From positions 22,599,316-22,663,315 of the forward strand of contig NC_135219.1 of NCBI RefSeq assembly GCF_052324685.1: DNA of 64,000 nucleotides. Reading direction: 5' to 3'. Positions 47,077-57,557 of this stretch are shown one piece after another. This DNA comes from Brachyhypopomus gauderio (Eukaryota; Chordata; Actinopteri; Gymnotiformes; Hypopomidae). The notes under the pieces are model-generated. The model searched no databases and was not told the origin of the DNA. It saw nothing but the letters and a program-made list of their open reading frames with translations. The position numbers were made by a program, and so were the translations under genes. Positions within the stretch are counted from its first letter, which is position 1; every line of letters begins with the position of its first letter.

Positions 47077-48028
47077 TGTAATAACCTGATTTTTGTGTAA
47101 TCAGGATATTTTTATTTGTTAAAAAAATGTTTGATTTTGTTATGTACTGAGGCTTAAATGTATTTTAGTTTGTTATAAATGAATAAGTAATCTCATCGTT
47201 CTACAGAAAGTAAAATAACGCGAGAAGGGAGTTGAAAAAAGGGGGAAGGAAAAAAGCGGCGGACCGGTGGTGGTCGGGCGAACAGAGGCGCAGAGACTGG
47301 TTGAGGCTAGAGAACTTTGTAAAAGTGCTTGCGGCTGAGTTTGTCCGGCTTGGATCCTCGTTCCCTTGCTCCAGGTGGTCGCGGAGGAGACCGTAGCTGA
47401 CCTGTATGGTAGAGGAGTTAGCTTTGAGCTAGTTGTGAGGACCGAGTCGAGGAGCTAAGCTACGCTAGGTGCTAGCGGTGCTGCCGACTGTGAGGATTTC
47501 GCCTTAGGAAGAGCCGAGTGGGAGGAGGAAAGTGCGACACGGATCCAGCCAACTATCTGCATCGTGGGACGAGAGCCAGGGAAGTTGGGTTCGGTGTTGT
47601 GCATCTTCGGAGTTCGCGACGACGAGGAAAGTACTTCAGACCGGTAGTGTTACGGTTTCTATTACGGGATATGAGCTCCAACGCGCGCCACCAAACTTAA
47701 ATGCAAGCTTGCAAACAACGTTAAGAGTGCACTCTTAAAAGCTCTAAAACTATACAAAAAGGCCGGAGATAATTTGTGTTTGGGGTTTGTGTTTGTTATG
47801 TTTAGCATTTCATTAATACACAATTCTAAAAGTACATTATTGTGTGGATATCATTTCTTTGTTGTACACTATATTTGGTTACTGTGGGAAACCTCTCTAG
47901 AATCAGTTAAGTTCCTAGACACAGTTTATACACATTGGAATGTCTTTTTCACCACAGTGAGATTACACATTGAAGGGAACCTATATTAGGTGATATCTTA
48001 TAGCGAGCTGAGTGGTGAAAGGGTTACA
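47077..48028 (+). repeat. Gypsy 5' LTR
   Basis: Begins tgtaataacctgatttttg and ends gaaagggttaca. Near identical to 57,558-58,506. Confidence 0.95.
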
Positions 48029-48030
48029 TT

Positions 48031-48052
48031 TGTGGGGGCTCGTTCCGGGATT
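48031..48052 (+). promoter_or_regulatory. Primer binding site, tRNA-Pro-like
   Basis: The sequence gggggctcgttccgggat lies just after the 5' LTR. It matches the tRNA-Pro primer site known from gammaretroviruses except for one extra T in the middle. Confidence 0.6.
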
Positions 48053-48169
48053 ATTATTTTTGTGTAAATATTGTTTGTGTACAGACTACCCAGTTTTGGA
48101 TTGAATGCAAATGTTTGGTTATTAAGTTGCCCTGCATTTTTTTTTGCTGTGTTTTTTCCGAGTAACAAA

Positions 48170-49438
48170 ATGGATCCAGCAGGGATTGAAAGGTGGTGTG
48201 AAAAACATCAGTTGTCTTTTGCTAATGCCATTGTTTTGAGTGGTGTTTCTGATGTGACAGACGATGTTCTACTTACAGCCCTTAGCACAGTCAAGGCTAT
48301 AGGAAAGACCAGAATAGTAGAGAAATGTTTTGACACGACCACTAAAACTGACTTTGTACTTGTTCAGACCTCTGCTACAGTGACTGGGCAGAGTTTACCA
48401 AATGCTATCGGCATTCCTGGCGAAGTTGGTCCCTGGCCTCTTCATGTACTTCCTGCGGCCACAGAACTTGAACAATTTCAAGCCAAGCTGATGTCGTTTC
48501 TTCAAAGTGAAGGCAAAAGCATCGCTGATGTTAAAGGACTATTAAACCCTCCTTCGCTAGATGTAAATGCTGCTCTTGTCAATGCCATTAGCTCTCTTGT
48601 GGACAAATGTAATGCTGCGCCAGCGGACACTCAAAGCTACAGGAAGCTGCGGATGTTTTCTGGGATCAGACCGACTCCTAGTGGCGAAGAGGAGTATGAC
48701 GATTGGGCAGAGCAAACTACACACATGCTGGAGGAATGGCAATGTGGAGACAGCGTAAAAAAACAAAGGATAGTGGAGAGTCTGAAAGGCCCAGCCCCCG
48801 ACATAATAAGATTCTCGAGAGTACAAAATCCCAACGCCACATCAAATGACTATATGCAGGCACTGGAAACAGCATTTGGAACCACTGAAAGTTCGGCTGA
48901 TCTCCTAGTCAAGTTCAGACACACATTTCAAATTGAAGGAGAGAAACTGTCAACATACCTGCTACGACTAGACAAACTGATGCATTGTGTATTCCGGAAG
49001 GGAGGCTTGCAGTTAGCTGACATGAATCGACTCCGTACTGAACAAGTTGTACGAGGCGCTTTACCGCATGATATGACTGCAATGCGCATACGAATGACAC
49101 ACAAGCTAAGAGAACCTCTAACCTTCAGTGAACTTTTGAAAGAAGTCAGAGAAGAAGAAGATATGCTGCAGGGCAGAAATGACACTAAAAGTTCCGTAAT
49201 GTCAAAAGCAGTCACTTCTGTTACCACGTCCTCACCTGAAGTCAAAACTGACCCTGAGGTGGAACAACTCAAAAGGGAACTCAAGGAAATGAAAGCTGAA
49301 ATGAGCAATCTAAAATTTGTGAGTGTTGCCACAGCTACAGTACAACCTGAAATAAAGAGTGCAAATAAAAGCAAGTACAAAGGGAACTCATTGGCACAAA
49401 GGCCAAATACTAGTTCAGAGATTCCTCCTACACTGTAA
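48170..49438 (+). pseudogene. Gypsy gag, PNMA-like, interrupted before the zinc knuckle
   Basis: The likely start is the ATG at 48,170 (MDPAGIERWCEKHQ). The upstream in-frame Met at 48,071 lies in leader sequence. The N-terminal region (VVLSGV-type start, LSTVKAIGKTRIVEKCF) resembles the PNMA/Ma antigen RNA-binding-like domain. The middle (YDDWAEQTTHMLEEW, LVKFRHTFQIEGEKLSTYLLRLDKLMH) is the capsid core typical of PNMA/gypsy Gag, and a basic, coiled-coil-prone tail follows. The frame ends in the TAA created by the terminal sequence of the nested DNA element. The CCHC zinc knuckle lies beyond that element at about 52,936-52,980. Confidence 0.85.
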
Positions 49439-49672
49439 AAAGTGAAGCATGGAGCTGTTCATTCAAGCTAATACATATGATTGAACACATAGTACAATTA
49501 TTGACTTTATTGTAAAACTCAACCTTTTTGAATTTTGATGTGTCAATTTTGATTCAGACTAAATTAATTACAATTCTGAAGGAAATAAACCAAATGTTTT
49601 GGTTCCACTGAAATCATACTCGAAGAAAAGAGATAAGGATGTAATATTTTTAATTTGAATCAAACATGAATT

Positions 49673-49682
49673 GCGCATGCGC
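49673..49682. promoter_or_regulatory. NRF1-type palindrome, likely promoter of the nested element's gene
   Basis: GCGCATGCGC is a perfect NRF1 consensus palindrome. It is followed about 70 bases later by an ATG (49,754) and a donor-like gtgagt at about 49,799, the layout of a TATA-less promoter with a short first exon. Confidence 0.45.
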
Positions 49683-51076
49683 ACTGTGGAGCGCGGGAGA
49701 AGTTGTAGAGAAGTGCTTCAGAGCTCTGTCCATTTCGGCTTGGGGAAGAAGAAATGAAGAACGTCGTACTTGTATTGCATCCAAGAATTGACGTACAGTG
49801 AGTACTAAGCAAAGCAGATGTAAACTTATTTTAACAAGCCTATAAGTTTATCAATGCAACAGGGTAAGTTAATTTTAGCTGGCTAGCAAGCTGAAGGTCT
49901 TTGCTAAATATCAGTAGCCCACTAAACGCTGGCGTTTTTCGCCGTGTTAAATGTGGTGTAATTTCTGAACGTCTACGTATTTTATGTGTATATTGTGGGA
50001 TGTAGCTGGAATTAATCAATGTAATAAGCATGCTTCCCTTCTGGCACGTGCAGAGGGGGGACGGAGGGTGCTGGAGCACCTGCCCCTTTGGCCCTTTCTG
50101 CCCAAAGTGCCCTTTTTTGTGCCCTTTTGTCAATTTTGTCAATCCACATAGACGTGCCCTCACAAACGTCCGGTATTTAGTTTCGGTTTGCTCGAGTGAG
50201 ACGTCGTCGTCGTCGTCCCCCCCGAAATATGACGATAGAGAGGGAGAAAGTGCTTGAACGTGTGCGCGCGTGAGAGAAAGAGAGAGCCTGAAATATGACG
50301 AGAGGGAGAAAGTGCCTGAACGCTCGCGAGAGAGAGTGAGAGACGGAGAAAGTGCCTGAACGCTCGCCCGAGATAGCAACGCATGCTTATGGTAAGGTAT
50401 TTTATATAATAACGCAGCCTCTCTGGCCAGTTAGGATATGCTAGGATAAGCTCCGCACCGATGCAGCGCCGGTGGAGTCAGATATGAAGTGAGCGCGCTC
50501 TGCGGAGATAAAGTGATTCAACACGCTTCCACAATCATTAAAATAGGTGAAATATTTAATAAGAGAGTTGTGTGGAACTTGTACGGCTTTCTAATATCAG
50601 CTCCGCTACATATTAAGACAGATATGAGTATGCTTGCTAGTGTTTAGTTTTGCGTACCATTTCATACGCATGGTTATTTCTTGATGTAAATTATTTCTTT
50701 AGTTCAGTCAATTTGGCATGCAAGATCAGCGTGGGAGGCAGCGTGCTCCAAAAAGCAAAGATACCCACTTCAACCCAAATTACTATTAAATAACAAGGAC
50801 AGTGTTGCATTTGTCTGCAGTCATTTCAACATTAGCTGTGGTGGCTCATATGATTGTAAGACAGCAGTAGTGGTAATAATAACAATAATAATAATGATGA
50901 TGATTTAATGTATTTTTATATCTCAGTTCATACATCTCAATGCAGCTCAATGTATTAGACTCTACATTGTATATTAGGTATATAGAATACCAGGCTGTCA
51001 TTAAAACTGAACAAAACTTATTTAAGATTTGTGATAATTCTCTTTATATTTACTGGTCTGCCTTCCTTTTTTTCAG

Positions 51077-51944
51077 TTTGGATGTGGAAATGCAAAGAGT
51101 GCAGCGTGCATTTTTCAGGAAGATCTGAGCTACTGAAACATTTGAGAATTGACCATCGGTTTCACGGTAGGCGGCGTCCCTATCCATGCATCCACGCACA
51201 ATGCCCCTGTTCGTCCAAGACATGGAATGGTCTTCAGAAACATCTCTCTAGAAATCATCCTTCTCTGGAATCCCAACAAAAACATTTTTCTTTCAAGTGT
51301 TACATTTGTGAAGACAATCAGCTTTCTACTGAGCAAGTTTTTTTGGGAATTGAGTAGCCAGACTAGTCTACACATTGCTTATTAACCATTAGTGCTGATG
51401 TCGAAGTCAGAAGGGAGTGTATCCTCAAAGCTCTCATCATCTACCTGGGAGAACGTGTTGAGGACCTATTAAAGGAATACATGGTATGTCCAGATATATT
51501 CTGTCACAATGATGAGATTCAACTTTATTAATCATGGGAGAACACACTTGGCCATTGTATGTAGTGATTAATAATGTGTGCCCTACTGCAGTTCAGTTGC
51601 CCATTTTGTGTATTTTGCCTCAGGTCTCCCAGAAAGATCAAGCCGAGCAGGAGCTGGAGAGTACTATCATGGCAGTCTTCGTCTTCAGGGAGAATTCAAG
51701 CCTTCTTCAACAGCCCCAAGACATTGGGATTATCATTGATGGCGTGGAGGTCCTCAATGAGTTGCCTTCTGTTGAAGCTGGAGTGGTAATGCTCTTTGGA
51801 CTTTGCTATGCTCTTAACATGGAATACCCATAGGGTCTCAGGTTCACCTTTGAGGCCCTTCAGAAGATCCTGATGGAGCTTGGTTCCAATAAGATGTCTT
51901 CCAAGATTCGTAAACTCAGTGGTGAACTCAAAACTGCACAGTAG
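51077..51944 (+). pseudogene. C2H2 / SAMD3-like gene, deleted and stopped
   Basis: An exon from 51,077 (acceptor tttttttcag) begins MWKCKECSVHFSGRSELLKH: one C2H2 finger and further Cys/His pairs (CPCSSKTWNGLQKHLSRNH, CYICED). It stops at 51,357. A second exon at about 51,393-51,483 (RRECILKALIIYLGERVEDL) and a third from 51,624 (STIMAVFVFRENSS, DIGIIIDGVEVLNELPSVEA, LFGLCYALNMEYP) follow. A TAG at 51,831-51,833 breaks the third, but the frame goes on (LRFTFEALQKILMELGSNK) to a final stop at 51,942-51,944. Fish genomes carry many uncharacterised proteins that start with such a MWxCKxC finger and end with a similar domain, often named SAMD3-like. The long central part is missing here. Role unknown. 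Confidence 0.65.
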
Positions 51945-51985
51945 TGTATATTTGTCTGAGCATGTAGTTAACGCTGGCTTCTATT

Positions 51986-52350
51986 TAAGAGGTAGACAAC
52001 CTCAGCGGGACTTGGTTGTACAGGATTTTAGGGTCATTTTCATGGAGTGCTGTTGCCATTTAATGCTGTAACATTTTGTTGTGATTTTAGTATTTTCAAT
52101 ATGCTATTTAGAGAGACAACACTCCATTAAAAGTTTAAAGTTCAGATGTGTATGTACAGTACACAACAATGACAACACAGTCTTGCAGTGAAACGTCGCT
52201 GGGCTGACTATTTTATTTTAAGAGGTAGAATACCTCAGTGGCAGTTGGTTGCATGGGCCCATTATCATGGAGTGCTGTTGCCATTTAATTCTGTTATGTT
52301 TTGGTGGTGTTTGAGTATTTTCAATATGATCTCTAGAGACAACACCCCTT
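51986..52350. repeat. Direct duplication of about 130 bp, period about 232 bp
   Basis: Words taagaggtaga, catggagtgctgttgccatt and agagacaacac occur at 51,986-52,125 and again at 52,219-52,350, in the 3' part of the nested element. Confidence 0.75.
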
Positions 52351-52935
52351 CAAGAAATAAATACCTCATTTATTTAAATTGAGATTGGATAAGCCTGTGC
52401 CCCATTGATGCGTTTTCCTCATGCTTGGTAAGCCATCCATTTTCTTTTGTCTAAGCTCTGATATGCAAAAATACACTGCCATGTTGTTTGTCTGAATATG
52501 CTGCCATGTTTTTTTTTTTTTCCTTTTTTACTCTTGAGGAATAAATGGCTTAAAAAACCCTGTTGGTCAAGTGTCTTTTACATGGGGAAATTATTTTTGA
52601 AGTTGAATTAAATGTAAAAAATATAATTTCACTTTGCCAATGAATTAATTTGTGTGAATGCTAACATATTAATTTGGTGCAATGTAAATACATTAGTTCG
52701 GTTCAATTTAAATGTATTAGTTTGGTTCCGAAACTGAAATGTAAAGAATTTAACTTGGATCAAGGTGAATAATTAATATTGGGTCGAGTGAAGTAATATG
52801 GTTTATGTGAAAATAAAATAATCAGGTTGTAACAATTGACTTTATTTAGATTGAGTGAAGTCAAATAGTTTAGATGCAACAAATGGACATCAATTTTTTT
52901 AATTTGAGCAGGGCTACACTTTTTACAGTGTAGCG

Positions 52936-53066
52936 TATTTTGTTACAAATGTGGAGAAGATGGCCACTACATGCGAGATTGTAATAGCCCAGAAAATCTC
53001 CTAAGAGTCAACAAACGTCTGATTAAACTGACAAAGAAATTGGGAAACTACCACGGGGCCCAGTAG
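52936..53066 (+). CDS. Gypsy gag C-terminus: CCHC zinc knuckle, ends in TAG
   Basis: Frame VFCYKCGEDGHYMRDC is a CX2CX4HX4C knuckle for RNA packaging. It continues through a basic stretch to the stop TAG at 53,064-53,066. It belongs to the gag frame interrupted at 49,430. Confidence 0.85.
53042..53048 (+). promoter_or_regulatory. Candidate -1 ribosomal frameshift heptamer GGGAAAC
   Basis: In the gag frame the bases read G GGA AAC, a perfect X XXY YYZ slippery heptamer, 16 bases before the gag stop. The pol frame is -1 relative to gag and is open from 53,027, so a slip here joins gag to pol. GGGAAAC is used in known betaretroviral gag-pro shifts. Confidence 0.65.
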
Positions 53067-56000
53067 TGGAGCGGCCTGGAGTCCCGCTGGTAAAGACACG
53101 TTCCAAGAGCATCAAAACAGAGAAAGAAGTGGAAGACACTATTCCCCAAGGCTTAGTTGGCCCTAGTTCTGCTATACCAGTACAGATTGAAGGCATTTAC
53201 ACTAAAGCTATTCTTGACACTGGTTCTCAAGTCACCCTGCTCTACAGATCCTTCTACAACAGATACCTGACTCACCTGCCATTAACACCTATCAGTGTTC
53301 TGCAGATATGGGGCCTCAGTCCTGCCGATTACCCATATGATGGCTATTTGTCACTAAAGTTGGAGTTCAGGGAAGCTGATGTAGGTGTGACGGAGATCAT
53401 TGATGCACTTGTGTTAGTCTGTCCCGATCCAGTTGTGAAAGACAATGTAGCTATGCTCGTTGGCACAAACACTCCCACTGTGAGAAGACTACTGAAAAGT
53501 TACAAGGACCATGATGGGGAAAATGTCATCGCAGCAAGACATATCCATCCTGCTTTCAAAAAGGCTTTAGAGGAAATTTCAAAATCCCCACTTGAAACTG
53601 ACACCTATAGAAGAGGATCCGTGTGGTTTGCCCAAACGAAACCAGTGACATTGCGCCCAGGTGGTGTAGCAAGGGTCAAAGGTGTGCCAAAATTTCAAGG
53701 GATTCCAAGCACTCAAGCCATTTTGGTGGACACACCTGATGATCTTCCAGGGGAATCAAGGTTTCCAGATCAGCTTTTAGTGAGACCGGAACTGCGGTCA
53801 GCCACTGTTGTTAGTTCCCGAAAAATCACTGTCCTGGTCAGAAACAACTCGACAAAAGAGATCTCGCTTACCAGAGGTATGCCAATTGCCCACCTCTTCC
53901 CTGTTGATGTGCTGTCAACATCGACCACCAGTAAAGAGATCGATCTCAAGTCTTCAAAGAAACTGACATCATCGTCTTTTGATTTTGGAACCTCACCTGT
54001 TCCCGAGGAATGGAAAGAAAGACTAGTGACTAAAATGATGGAACACAGTGAAGTTTTCTCTACTCATGAGTTTGATGTAGGCTGTAGTAAGAGCACAGCG
54101 CACACAATCAAAATAAACGATGACAAGCCATTTCGAGAAAGGTCCCGTCGCTTACCACCTGCTGATTTAGAAGCACTCCGAGAGCATCTATTGCAGTTGA
54201 AAGGTGCTGGCATCATTACAGAATCACGTAGTCCTTATGCCTCACCTATTGTGGTGGTGAAAAAGAAAACTGGCAAGATTAGGATGTGTGTGGACTATAG
54301 GACACTAAACAGGCGCACTATTCCTGATCAGTACACAGTACCCAAAATTGAAGATGCACTTACCTGTCTTAATGGAAGCAAATGGTTCAGTGTCTTAGAT
54401 CTGCGAAGTGGTTATTACCAAGTGCCCATGAGGGAAGTAGACAAAGAAAAGACAGCATTTATCTGCCCACTTGGCTTCTATCAGTTCGAAAGGATGCCAC
54501 AAGGAGTGTCAGGCGCTCCTGCGACATTTCAGCGCATCATGGAGAAAACAGTTGGAGATATGAATTTGCTGGAAGTCTTGGTCTATTTGGATGACCTCAT
54601 AGTGTTTGGCGCTACACTTGAGCAGCACGAACAAAGACTATTAAAAGTGCTCAAGCGCCTAAAAGAGGAAGGCCTTAAGCTTTCCTTAGACAAATGCCAG
54701 TTTTGCCAGCCATCAGTGTCTTATGTCGGACACATTGTTTCCCAGAAAGGGGTGTCTACAGATCCAAACAAAACGGAGGCAGTCACTTCCTGGCCCCAAC
54801 CAACAACTGTAACCGAACTGCGATCATTCCTCGGATTCTGCGGGTATTACAGACGCTTTGTCAGAGATTATTCCAAGGTTGCTTTCCCGCTAAACCAACT
54901 TTTGTCTGGATACCCCCCTCATGGAAAAAGGTTCAAGAAAAATCAGGAACAACCCTATTTCAATCCATCTGAGCCCTTTGGTTCAAGGTGGGATGACCAT
55001 TGCCAAACAGCTTTTGAAGCGTTAAAGGACAGACTCTCAAACGCTCCAGTACTAGCCTTTGCTAACCCGCAGTTACCCTATACGTTACATGTTGACGCTA
55101 GCAGAGAGGGACTAGGGGGTGTTCTATATCAGGACCAAGGTGAAGGACTAAAACCAGTTGCATTCGTAAGTCGCAGTCTAACCCCATCGGAACGTCACTA
55201 TCCAGCTCACAAGTTGGAATACCTTGCCTTGAAGTGGGCCATAGTCGACAAGCTGCATGACTATCTGTACGGTGCAAAGTTTGAAGTCCGAACAGATAAC
55301 AACCCTTTGACGTACGTCTTGACGTCAGCCAAACTAGACGCAACAGGTCACCGTTGGCTTGCAGCCTTGTCAACATATGACTTCAGTCTCAAGTACAGAG
55401 CCGGTACTCAAAATATTGATGCCGATGCTTTATCAAGGAGACCGCATCCGGACAAACCTGCTGAACAGCAATGGACTGACATTTCCGCAGATGGTGTGAG
55501 AGCTATGTGTCAAGTGTCTACCATGATCAAGAAAGGTACTTGTTCTAACAAAGTAGTTGATCATTTAGGCCTCTCCATGCAGGCCATACCCAAGGCCTAC
55601 TGCAACCTGTCTACACTTAGTGTCAAGGGAATGCCTGTCTTGAGCCCCCCAGAGATCTCGAAGGCTCAACAAGAGGATCCCACGATCAGTGAAGTATGGA
55701 AAGCTCTCAAGCAAGGAGACACAAGTCAAGTTAAGTCAAAAAGTTCTGCTGGCTCATTACTACTGCGAGAGTGGGACAGACTAAAATTTCAACAAGATGT
55801 CATGTACCGAATCACTGTTCCACCTGGCCAAGCGCGCCGCTCACAATTAGTGTTGCCAGAGAAATTTAGGAAAATGGTGCTGCAGTCACTCCATGATGAT
55901 TCTGGTCATCTCGGCATTGACAAGACCTATGGACTCGTTAAAGAAAGGTTCTATTGGCCTAAAATGAAATCCGACGTCGAAGGACACTGCAAACTCTGTG

Positions 56001-57490
56001 CCCGGTGCATAAAGAGAAAGACACTTCCAAAGAAAGTTGCATCATTGTTCCACATGCAAAGTCATGGCCCTTTGGACCTTGTATGTATGGATTTCTTATC
56101 CATTGAACCAGACTCCAGCAACACAGAAAATGTCCTGGTCATTACTGATCATTACACCCGCTATGCGCAGGCCTTCCCAACAAGAGATCAGAAAGCTTCT
56201 ACCGTAGCTAAAGTCCTGCTCGAGAAGTATTTCATTCATTACGGATTGCCTAAACGCATGCACAGTGATCAGGGAAGAGATTTTGAGAGTCGGCTCATAC
56301 ATGAGTTGCTGAGTTCTCTTGGTGTAGATAAATCAAGAACGACCCCATATCATCCACAAGGGGATCCCCAACCTGAAAGATTTAATAGAACTTTGTTAGA
56401 TATGCTTGGGACCCTAGAGCCTGACAAGAAAAGAAAATGGAGTCAACACATTTCACATTTGGTCCATGCTTACAATTGTACACCAAATGAAGCCACTGGA
56501 TTCTCGCCTTACTATCTTATGTTTGGGCGTGAAGCAAGAATGCCTGTGGATTTGTGTTTTGGGACATCCAGTGATGATACAAACAAAGACACTTATCTCA
56601 GATACATCACAGACATAAGGAAAGAGTTAAAAACTGCTTACAAACTTGCTGAGGCTACTGCAGCAAAACAAAACAAAGGAAACAAACAGAGATACGATAA
56701 GAAAATCAAATTCTCACAATTGTTACCTGGAGACAGAGTCCTAATACGCAATCTTGGATTACAAGGAAAACATAAGCTAGCAGATCGTTGGAACTCAACG
56801 CCTTATGTTGTAGAAAGCCAAATGTCAAACCTACCTGTGTTTCGGCTGAAACCAGAAGATGGAAGTGGACCCATCAAAACCCTGCATCGTAATCACATTT
56901 TGCCTCTGGGGCATAAAGTGTGTTTGGATTCAGTGAAAAGCTCAAGTCTTGCTCCGGAAAGAAAAAGAGCGAGGAGAAAGGGAAACAATACCAGAAAAGA
57001 CAACAACAAAATCATCCTCAACCTCGACATGTCAGTACGAGACAACAATGAAGAAGAATACACAGATTCAGAAGATGAAGAATTTGGAGTCTGGCATGAC
57101 ATACCATTTGTCGGAAAAAATACAAGAGGAGACAAGGAAGCATCAGAACCATTCAGTTTGGATTTGGATGTTCAGCCTGAAGATCCAGCCGCTCAAGAGG
57201 GACAGGATGCTGACAAAGACGAGACTCAACCTAACATAGCTGAGCACACTGACTTGCAAGGGGCCAGTGACCCACAGCCTGACGTTCCAAACACTATGAT
57301 TTTAGACTCGAACCCTGACCCAGACTCTCAAGATAACTTGCGCATTGACGAGACTAGACAATCCAACCGACATAGGAAAGCCCCCTCGAGACTGACCTAT
57401 GATGCACTGGGTACTCCTAGTGTTATTTACCCTACCGTGAAATACGTTTCTTGTTTGTATAAGTGGATTAGTTCCCCTTTTTCAACCTAG
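53066..57490 (+). CDS. pol: Gypsy pol polyprotein, intact
   Basis: The open frame runs to 57,490 (1,474 codons from a GTG at 53,066; no ATG is expected because translation probably enters by frameshift from gag). Domains: aspartic protease (ILDTGSQ, about residue 51), reverse transcriptase (YLDDLIVFG, about 507), RNase H (LHVDASREGLGG, about 676), and integrase with HHCC finger (H-LGIDKTYGLVKERFYWP ... CARC, about 947-985) and catalytic D, D, E near 1009, 1067 and 1103 (MDFLSIEP, HSDQGRDF, PERFNRTL). The C-terminal 250 residues include a GPY/F-like basic region and an acidic, low-complexity tail. The glycine-rich turn before the catalytic Glu is unusual (GDPQPERF where GNGQVERF is usual). No stop or frameshift is seen. 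Confidence 0.95.
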   Translation: MERPGVPLVKTRSKSIKTEKEVEDTIPQGLVGPSSAIPVQIEGIYTKAILDTGSQVTLLYRSFYNRYLTHLPLTPISVLQIWGLSPADYPYDGYLSLKLEFREADVGVTEIIDALVLVCPDPVVKDNVAMLVGTNTPTVRRLLKSYKDHDGENVIAARHIHPAFKKALEEISKSPLETDTYRRGSVWFAQTKPVTLRPGGVARVKGVPKFQGIPSTQAILVDTPDDLPGESRFPDQLLVRPELRSATVVSSRKITVLVRNNSTKEISLTRGMPIAHLFPVDVLSTSTTSKEIDLKSSKKLTSSSFDFGTSPVPEEWKERLVTKMMEHSEVFSTHEFDVGCSKSTAHTIKINDDKPFRERSRRLPPADLEALREHLLQLKGAGIITESRSPYASPIVVVKKKTGKIRMCVDYRTLNRRTIPDQYTVPKIEDALTCLNGSKWFSVLDLRSGYYQVPMREVDKEKTAFICPLGFYQFERMPQGVSGAPATFQRIMEKTVGDMNLLEVLVYLDDLIVFGATLEQHEQRLLKVLKRLKEEGLKLSLDKCQFCQPSVSYVGHIVSQKGVSTDPNKTEAVTSWPQPTTVTELRSFLGFCGYYRRFVRDYSKVAFPLNQLLSGYPPHGKRFKKNQEQPYFNPSEPFGSRWDDHCQTAFEALKDRLSNAPVLAFANPQLPYTLHVDASREGLGGVLYQDQGEGLKPVAFVSRSLTPSERHYPAHKLEYLALKWAIVDKLHDYLYGAKFEVRTDNNPLTYVLTSAKLDATGHRWLAALSTYDFSLKYRAGTQNIDADALSRRPHPDKPAEQQWTDISADGVRAMCQVSTMIKKGTCSNKVVDHLGLSMQAIPKAYCNLSTLSVKGMPVLSPPEISKAQQEDPTISEVWKALKQGDTSQVKSKSSAGSLLLREWDRLKFQQDVMYRITVPPGQARRSQLVLPEKFRKMVLQSLHDDSGHLGIDKTYGLVKERFYWPKMKSDVEGHCKLCARCIKRKTLPKKVASLFHMQSHGPLDLVCMDFLSIEPDSSNTENVLVITDHYTRYAQAFPTRDQKASTVAKVLLEKYFIHYGLPKRMHSDQGRDFESRLIHELLSSLGVDKSRTTPYHPQGDPQPERFNRTLLDMLGTLEPDKKRKWSQHISHLVHAYNCTPNEATGFSPYYLMFGREARMPVDLCFGTSSDDTNKDTYLRYITDIRKELKTAYKLAEATAAKQNKGNKQRYDKKIKFSQLLPGDRVLIRNLGLQGKHKLADRWNSTPYVVESQMSNLPVFRLKPEDGSGPIKTLHRNHILPLGHKVCLDSVKSSSLAPERKRARRKGNNTRKDNNKIILNLDMSVRDNNEEEYTDSEDEEFGVWHDIPFVGKNTRGDKEASEPFSLDLDVQPEDPAAQEGQDADKDETQPNIAEHTDLQGASDPQPDVPNTMILDSNPDPDSQDNLRIDETRQSNRHRKAPSRLTYDALGTPSVIYPTVKYVSCLYKWISSPFST

Positions 57491-57539
57491 TTTGGTTAAG
57501 TTTATTGGATTATATGTTAAGTCATGAGGGCATGCCTTT

Positions 57540-57557
57540 TTTTTGGTGGAGGGAGAA
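57540..57557 (+). promoter_or_regulatory. Polypurine tract
   Basis: ggtggagggagaa immediately precedes the 3' LTR at 57,558, as required for plus-strand priming. Confidence 0.7.

Larger units (their letters stand above)
49431..52930 (+). mobile_element. TA-target DNA element carrying SAMD3-like exons, nested in gag
   Basis: Terminal inverted repeats of 14 bp (CACTGTAAAAAGTG) and TA on both sides (49,429-49,430 and 52,931-52,932). Removing the element plus one TA leaves the two gag parts in the same frame, an independent check of the borders. Inside are a GC-rich first-exon-like region, C2H2 and C-terminal exons of a SAMD3-like gene, a 230-bp duplication and (A)ATAAA signals. No transposase domain. 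Subterminal words such as tttggttc recur near both ends. Confidence 0.88.

Noticed and set aside
47518..47989. Small frames repeated at 57,999-58,467
   Set aside because: They are within the gypsy LTRs.
50030..50384. Frames and GA-rich repeats near 50.0-50.4 kb as a gene
   Set aside because: Sequence shares words with hAT MITE interiors (cgtccggtatttag...) and is simple repeat; no domain.
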